A stretch of DNA of 18,892 nucleotides from Dehalococcoidia bacterium UBA1141 (GTDB taxonomy: Bacteria > Chloroflexota > Dehalococcoidia > Lucifugimonadales > UBA3495): positions 21,778-40,669 of the forward strand of contig DCAE01000072.1 in NCBI GenBank assembly GCA_002311385.1. Direction: 5' to 3'. The translations under genes and the position numbers were made by a program. How positions within the stretch are numbered: the first letter of the stretch is position 1; every line of letters starts with the position of its first letter. Positions 14,985 to 18,892 of the stretch are shown here, in pieces. The notes beneath the pieces are model-generated. The model saw nothing but the letters and a program-made list of their open reading frames with translations, did not search any database and had not been told where the DNA came from.

Positions 14985-15578
14985 TCATAAGATAGCGGTG
15001 AGGCCTTTTTGTAGATTGTCGTTGCTGGTGAAATGCAAGCTGGTAATACCGACGCTACGTGCGGATTCCACGTTCTCCGCAGTATCGTCGATGAATACGC
15101 AGTCGGCGGGAGCAGCATTCAGTTTGTCCAGGATGTGGAGGAAAAACTGGGGGTCCGGCTTAAGCAAACCCATCTGGAAAGACAGGAAACTTTGGTCAAA
15201 CTGGGCTAGGGCCTCTACGTGTTGTTGGCAATATGTGTAATGAATCTCTTCGGTGTTGGAGCCTATAACCAACTTATGGCTGGATTTTAAACGTTCCACC
15301 AAGGGCAGGATTTCCTCGTTTGCTTGCAACAACCTGACCCAAATCCCCAAGAAGTCCGGATACTCCAGTTCCACTTCCAGGTTTTCGCAAAGCTTTATGT
15401 GTAGCTCCCTGGGTCCGATGCGGCCCAGCATGGATTGCTTCACCGTGGGGCCGTTAACCAGTTCTCGCTTAACCGACGCTGCCCCTTTCCGCGAAAGCCT
15501 GGTCATGGGGGTCAAAACAGCATCCCAGTTCAGATGAACCAGTACGCCGCCCATGTCGAAGATGATGATTTTGGCCAT
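14985..15578 (-). CDS. HAD-superfamily (subfamily IA) hydrolase
   Basis: A 197-residue haloacid dehalogenase-like phosphatase. All four HAD motifs are visible: motif I IIIFDMGGVLV with nucleophile D8; motif II VIGSNTEE with the Ser; motif III Lys in GLLKPDPQFF; motif IV FIDDTAENVESARS with paired Asp. The second position of motif I is Gly (DxGGV) instead of Asp, which is normal in the YihX/epoxide-hydrolase-N-terminal-like subgroup and does not by itself mean inactivity. The cap is a small helical insert after motif I. Substrate is unknown; sugar phosphates are common for this subgroup. I prefer ATG 15578, which puts motif I at the usual place; GTG at 15599 would add seven residues. A 102-residue unknown protein follows in the same direction. 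Confidence 0.88.
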   Translation of the reverse strand: MAKIIIFDMGGVLVHLNWDAVLTPMTRLSRKGAASVKRELVNGPTVKQSMLGRIGPRELHIKLCENLEVELEYPDFLGIWVRLLQANEEILPLVERLKSSHKLVIGSNTEEIHYTYCQQHVEALAQFDQSFLSFQMGLLKPDPQFFLHILDKLNAAPADCVFIDDTAENVESARSVGITSLHFTSNDNLQKGLTAIL

Positions 15579-15732
15579 GCCCGTTTCCGCCGAAAACACT
15601 CTTGATTATTAGCCTTGAGGAAGTGGCCCAGTGCATTATCTCACGAAATGAAATATCGTCAGCCTCTTGGGATTCTTTAGCCGGAATCTTGCGCCGAGCT
15701 GGCGATATCTTGGAGTCCGATACCTTGCGCAC

Positions 15733-15759
15733 TAGACACGGTTTGAAATATGCTACTAT
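15733..15759 (+). promoter_or_regulatory. candidate extended -10 promoter for the FKBP gene
   Basis: An extended -10 TGCTACTAT (15751-15759) lies about 55 bases before the FKBP start. A -35-like TAGACA lies at 15733-15738 with a short 15-base spacer. The extended -10 makes it plausible despite the spacing. Confidence 0.35.
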
Positions 15760-15813
15760 CCGTGCCCATGAATAAATTGGGCGACGAGCTTCATCTGCGT
15801 AAAGGATTTTTAG

Positions 15814-16311
15814 ATGCGTTGGCCGCTACTTGCTCTTTTCCTGGTTGCTTTGGTGATTGCTTGCGGAGGAACGGATTCTTCGGATGCGACTACTAGCCCA
15901 ACCACGAATAACTCAGCTTCAACCAACTCAACAACTAACTCAGCTACGGAGGAGAACATGGACTCGAATGCACCCGTTACTACCGCTTCCGGTCTGCAAT
16001 ACACGGACCTGGTTGTAGGCACCGGGGCCGCAGCCTCCGAGGGCGCCACGGCCGTGGTGCATTACACTGGTTGGCTCATGGATGGCACCAAGTTTGACAG
16101 CTCGCTGGACCGGGGCGTGCCTCTGGAATTCGCCATAGGACGAGGCAGAGTGATTGCCGGTTGGGATGAAGGCGTAGGGACGATGAACGTAGGCGGAAAA
16201 AGGGAGTTAATCATTCCGCCAAACTTAGCTTATGGCGATAGCGGCGCTGGTGGCGTCATACCCCCGGGCGCTACTCTGAAGTTTGAAGTGGAACTTATCG
16301 ACCTTAAATAG
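15814..16311 (+). CDS. FKBP-type peptidyl-prolyl isomerase, lipoprotein
   Basis: This 165-residue protein has three parts. A lipoprotein signal peptide (MRWPLLALFLVALVIAC, lipobox VIAC with C17 as the modified cysteine) is followed by a Thr/Ser/Asn-rich linker (about 18-52), then a single complete FKBP domain (about 55-165). The domain shows VHYTGWLMDGTKFDSS, FAIGRGRVIAGWDEGVGTM, GGKRELIIPPNLAYG and IPPGATLKFEVELIDL, including the Tyr, Asp, Trp and Phe residues that line the proline pocket. It would help fold exported proteins at the outer face of the cytoplasmic membrane. The ATG at 15814 has AAAGGA about seven bases upstream. It appears monocistronic. Confidence 0.95.
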   Translation: MRWPLLALFLVALVIACGGTDSSDATTSPTTNNSASTNSTTNSATEENMDSNAPVTTASGLQYTDLVVGTGAAASEGATAVVHYTGWLMDGTKFDSSLDRGVPLEFAIGRGRVIAGWDEGVGTMNVGGKRELIIPPNLAYGDSGAGGVIPPGATLKFEVELIDLK

Positions 16312-16726
16312 CCGAGCTAGATAAGAAGGTTGCTGGTAACGAATACCGGTACCGAACAATCCTGACGTTAAACCGGCGGTTCCGGTTGGAACGAAGGCAC
16401 CATTTTTCGCAACGTTGCCGCAACCCTGGCTGCCTGCTGATTTTTGCCTCGCAACTCCGCTAGGCGGTCCGCCATTTCCATGGCGCCTGCCGCAAATTCG
16501 ACTTGACCCTCGAATTAATCGATGCGCAGCCTGCGGGCCAACTTTTGGCACAAATCTACGACGATAATTGTAGCGTGATTAAGATTTTGTACTATTTTGG
16601 TCCATGGAGGCAAGCTGCTAAAATACGCATCCGCCGGGTAATCACTACTCGGAATATTTATATCGTAGATAGGGAATGACTAAACGGCTATCCGCTGCGA
16701 AATTGGGGTCAAGAGGAGGTAACATC
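16312..16726. other. spacer without a confident gene; possible small minus-strand ORF
   Basis: No recognised gene lies here. On the minus strand a frame from ATG 16481 to the stop at 16368 encodes 37 residues, including MEMADRLAELRGKNQQAA, which reads like an amphipathic helix. The same frame stays protein-like eleven codons further upstream to a TAA. It may be the tail of a decayed gene or chance. No clear terminator follows the FKBP gene. Confidence 0.25.
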
Positions 16727-17016
16727 ATGTCTTGGGGCGAAGCGTTTCGGCGGTCACTGGGTCATGCGCTTGCACTACTCATTTGGCTTGTGGCGTCGTG
16801 GGTATTGATTGGAGCGGGAGCAGCGCTGATTGCCTATGGCTATGAAGAAGACTCTGGAGGGGCGTACTTTGTGGGGGCTTGTTAATCTTTGTAGGAGCGG
16901 TAATTATGGTGCTGTCTTTATTCGCCGTGTTTATCAAGTCCATAACTGATGCGGTAGCCGAGCACCTGGAACTGCGACTGTCAAAGGTCACAACGAGTCC
17001 CCCAAATAGCCCATGA
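16727..17016 (+). pseudogene. small two-helix membrane protein split by a one-base frameshift
   Basis: ATG at 16727 is preceded by a near-ideal AGAGGAGGT ribosome-binding site six bases upstream. The first frame encodes MSWGEAFRRSLGHALALLIW and a transmembrane helix, then YEEDSGGAYFVG, and stops at 16885. The next frame takes over at once with GLLIFVGAVIMVLSLFAVF, a second transmembrane helix, then a charged tail (KSITDAVAEHLELRLSK) and a stop at 17016. One extra G in the five-G run at 16873-16877 would join them into a protein of about 96 residues. The family is not recognised. The break could be real decay, a homopolymer read error, or slippage. Confidence 0.7.
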
Positions 17017-17367
17017 AGTCAATTCTGGGTTAATATGACGTATCTCGGACACTATCACACTGATCATGCATGCGACGATAGTCGTTAGAGTGCTGAACCA
17101 AACCTACGCGCCGAACTGTCCGAAACATCACCGTTCCCGTTTACCATCCCAATTAGCTTCACGCAAAACCCCGTTTAGCATAAAGAAAGGCATTACTGGC
17201 GCACCCTGGCCACCGGCATTGCCCTCAGCACCCACTGGTGTCAAAGGACTATGAAATTAATTACGAGCCGTGGCTTCGCCCACACTGTTGGATTAGCGGA
17301 TCTAGTTGAAGTCACCGAATCCAACTGGAACGAAGAAATCACCATTCGGCCTCACAGACACATTTAT
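17017..17367. other. 350-base stretch with no feature seen
   Basis: Apart from short chance open frames, I see no gene, hairpin terminator or repeat between the split membrane-protein gene and the 3' end of tRNA-Gly. Confidence 0.5.
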
Positions 17368-17442
17368 TGGAGCGGGAGAAGAGATTCGAACTCTCGACTT
17401 TTTGCTTGGGAAGCAAACACTCTACCACTGAGTTACTCCCGC
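17368..17442 (-). tRNA. tRNA-Gly(CCC)
   Basis: On the minus strand the 75 bases fold fully. The acceptor GCGGGAG pairs with CTCCCGC, then discriminator T and encoded CCA. The D arm is ACTC-AGTGGTA-GAGT. The anticodon stem TTTGC/GCAAA holds loop TTCCCAA with anticodon CCC. The variable loop is five bases, and the T arm is GAGAG-TTCGAAT-CTCTT. It decodes GGG. Confidence 0.95.
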
Positions 17443-17578
17443 TCAATGTCAAATTATAGCAAAAGTTGAGGCCAAAAGTAGCCTGCTTCCATCATAATGG
17501 GGTGATACTAGAGTTTCTGGAACGCATTTGTACACCTTTTTCTTGGACTTTGGCCCAGAAGATAAGAGCCGGCTCTAA

Positions 17579-18414
17579 TTAAACTGGAACCAGGGCTTTA
17601 CCGATTGCATCCCGATGGTAGTCTTCCATCTCAGAAATCACCTTAGCGTAAACCTCTAGAGTTACAGACGGGTCTTTATGGCCCATCCACTTCGATACGG
17701 TCATAATGTCCGTCTTGCCTTGAGACAAATGCCAAGAGCCAAAGAACTTCCTAAGGTCATGTGGCTTCAGGCTCAACCCTAACCTCTTCATCAGTGGATT
17801 GAAAACGTCCCTCCTGAAATTGTTTGCCGAATGATTGGTTCCATTGGATGTCTTATATATGTACGAATAGCGGTCTGCTACGGGGACGATTCCCAGTAAA
17901 GCCTGAGTGCAGGTCTGTAGAGGAACGCTCCGCCTTGAACGTTCTGTCTTGGGGGAGTGATTAGTTGTCCATTGTCAGAGTCCCACTTCGTCCCCAATAG
18001 TTTGGATTTGGAAACCTGTTGCACTTGCTGGTTAACGTGTAAGGTTCTGTGCTCAAAGCCAATGTCTTCCCATCTCAAGGCGAGGGCCTCTCCGATTCTG
18101 AGTCCATGAAGAATTAGAAGATGGAAGATGATTTCAGATGGCTGCCCACGAATTTCTAATAGGATGTAGTCAATCTCTTCTAGGCTCAGGCCAGAATCGG
18201 TCTGCTGTTCCCGTTTAGCCCTACTGATGGCCTCTTTAACCTGTTTGATAAGCCCTTTCGCAATAGGGTTCACTGTAATACATATCTGGTTCTCCACAGC
18301 AAACTGAAGCATCCTGTTTAGCACTTTGTGGGTATGTTCCAACACGGAGAATGATACGGCCTGAACCTTTTCGTATAGCACGGCCACATGGTGATTTTTC
18401 AGGTTCCGCAGCAT
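17579..18414 (-). pseudogene. tyrosine recombinase/integrase, frameshifted and N-terminally truncated
   Basis: The two pieces together make one tyrosine recombinase. The first frame (from ATG 18414) contains the end of a core-binding domain and the first catalytic Arg in HGLRIGEALALRWEDI (R106), and runs out of frame after LITPP. The second frame continues PKTERSRRSVPLQ and reaches KPHDLRKFFGSWHL (His and Arg), KWMGHKDPSVTLEVYAKV (His and the Tyr nucleophile), then stops at 17579. One extra base in the five-base C/G run (plus-strand GGGGG, 17951-17955) restores a frame of about 279 residues. That is still roughly 100 short of usual mobile-element integrases, and an in-frame stop at 18476-18478 blocks extension, so the arm-binding N-terminus is missing. 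It marks a former integrative element. All catalytic residues remain across the two frames. Confidence 0.85.
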
Positions 18415-18534
18415 CTGGTTGCCAACAACCCTAGTTGGTGAATCTAGTAGTATCCTCCGCTTCCAAGTTTCGGTCTAGGGTGGAGATGTCAATGGGTCAA
18501 CAGTGTCAGAGTCTCATCTGTATCCTTGGTTGGC

Positions 18535-18892
18535 TTAGGCGAGAAATCTACGCAAAATATCTGCTACGGGGGAAGGGTCAGTTATGTCTTGCATGCGTAC
18601 TATCTGCCTTTCCCCAACCCCGCTGGCAACGACAACAGTCCCCCTGCTTGTAAGTAATTCAAATAGACCGCGTGTCTCAGAAATGGAAACTATCCGGGAG
18701 ATTGGGATTTCCGTGGTGTTTAGCCAAAGAAATTTATACATTTTCATAGCTCGACGGTCTGTAACTATATAAGTGGTATGCAGGTTCCGAAGATAACGTA
18801 TGGCACCTTGGAAGAAGAGATACATCCCTACTATAAATATAATAAATGGGTATATATAGGGCACAGTGGTGGATTCCAGCAAATACGCGGCA
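18535..18892 (-). CDS. bacterial PH-domain (bPH2/DUF304) membrane protein, 5' end cut by window
   Basis: The frame is open to the right edge, so the protein probably starts outside; the TTG at 18882 is not supported as a start. A transmembrane stretch (IYPFIIFIVGMYLFFQGAI) is followed by a bacterial Pleckstrin-homology-like domain. The domain has the typical TTYIVTDRRAMKMYKFLW strand, PISRIVSISETRG, the GTVVVASGVGERQIVRMQDI strand pair and a C-terminal helix (PSPVADILRRFL). These proteins sit in the cytoplasmic membrane; their function is largely unknown. It reads toward the integrase remnant on the same strand, with 120 bases between. Confidence 0.82.
   Translation of the reverse strand, partial: AAYLLESTTVPYIYPFIIFIVGMYLFFQGAIRYLRNLHTTYIVTDRRAMKMYKFLWLNTTEIPISRIVSISETRGLFELLTSRGTVVVASGVGERQIVRMQDITDPSPVADILRRFLA

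Noticed and set aside
15540..15578. HAD motif I with Gly in place of the second Asp, considered as an inactivated enzyme
   Set aside because: DxGG or DxGN is usual in the YihX-like subgroup, and the other three motifs are intact.

Overview
This looks like a bacterial chromosome segment of moderate GC. Aconitase, a Thermus-like 7Fe ferredoxin, a HemQ/chlorite-dismutase-like protein, the nadA/nadB/nadC set, a FmdB-type zinc ribbon, bS21, a DinB-fold enzyme and interspersed palindromic repeats together suggest Chloroflexota, perhaps a Dehalococcoidia/SAR202-like lineage. That placement is inference from protein style and gene mix; no marker gene settles it. GTG and TTG starts are common.

Left part (1-4100). 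A 5'-truncated HemQ-like gene (+) converges on aconitase (-) across a strong bidirectional terminator. Further right, all on the minus strand, come a 7Fe ferredoxin with its own promoter and terminator and a one-domain-pair Lrp/AsnC regulator. After a roughly 440-base stretch with no confident gene comes tRNA-Ser(GCU).

Middle (4700-10420), all plus strand: miaB, then a de novo NAD block: nadA (quinolinate synthase), a small ABM-fold protein, a terminator, nadB (L-aspartate oxidase) and nadC (quinolinate phosphoribosyltransferase). NadB and NadA make quinolinate from aspartate and dihydroxyacetone phosphate, and NadC turns it into nicotinate mononucleotide. Two of the spacers in this block carry short tandem duplications.

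Right part (10420-18892). Repeat-rich spacers carry two copies of a 74-nt palindromic element. Between and beyond them lie a DinB-family gene with an in-frame stop, dtd, fmdB, an MmgE/PrpD gene, rpsU, a HAD phosphatase with a 102-aa unknown protein, and an FKBP lipoprotein. The end of the window is an accessory-looking, eroded zone: a two-helix membrane protein split by a one-base frameshift, tRNA-Gly(CCC), a tyrosine recombinase that is frameshifted and N-terminally truncated, and a bacterial PH-domain membrane protein cut by the window edge.

I see no convincing undescribed multi-gene system. The observations most worth checking are the three interrupted genes in the right half, two of which break at five-base G/C homopolymers, and the repeat families around them.
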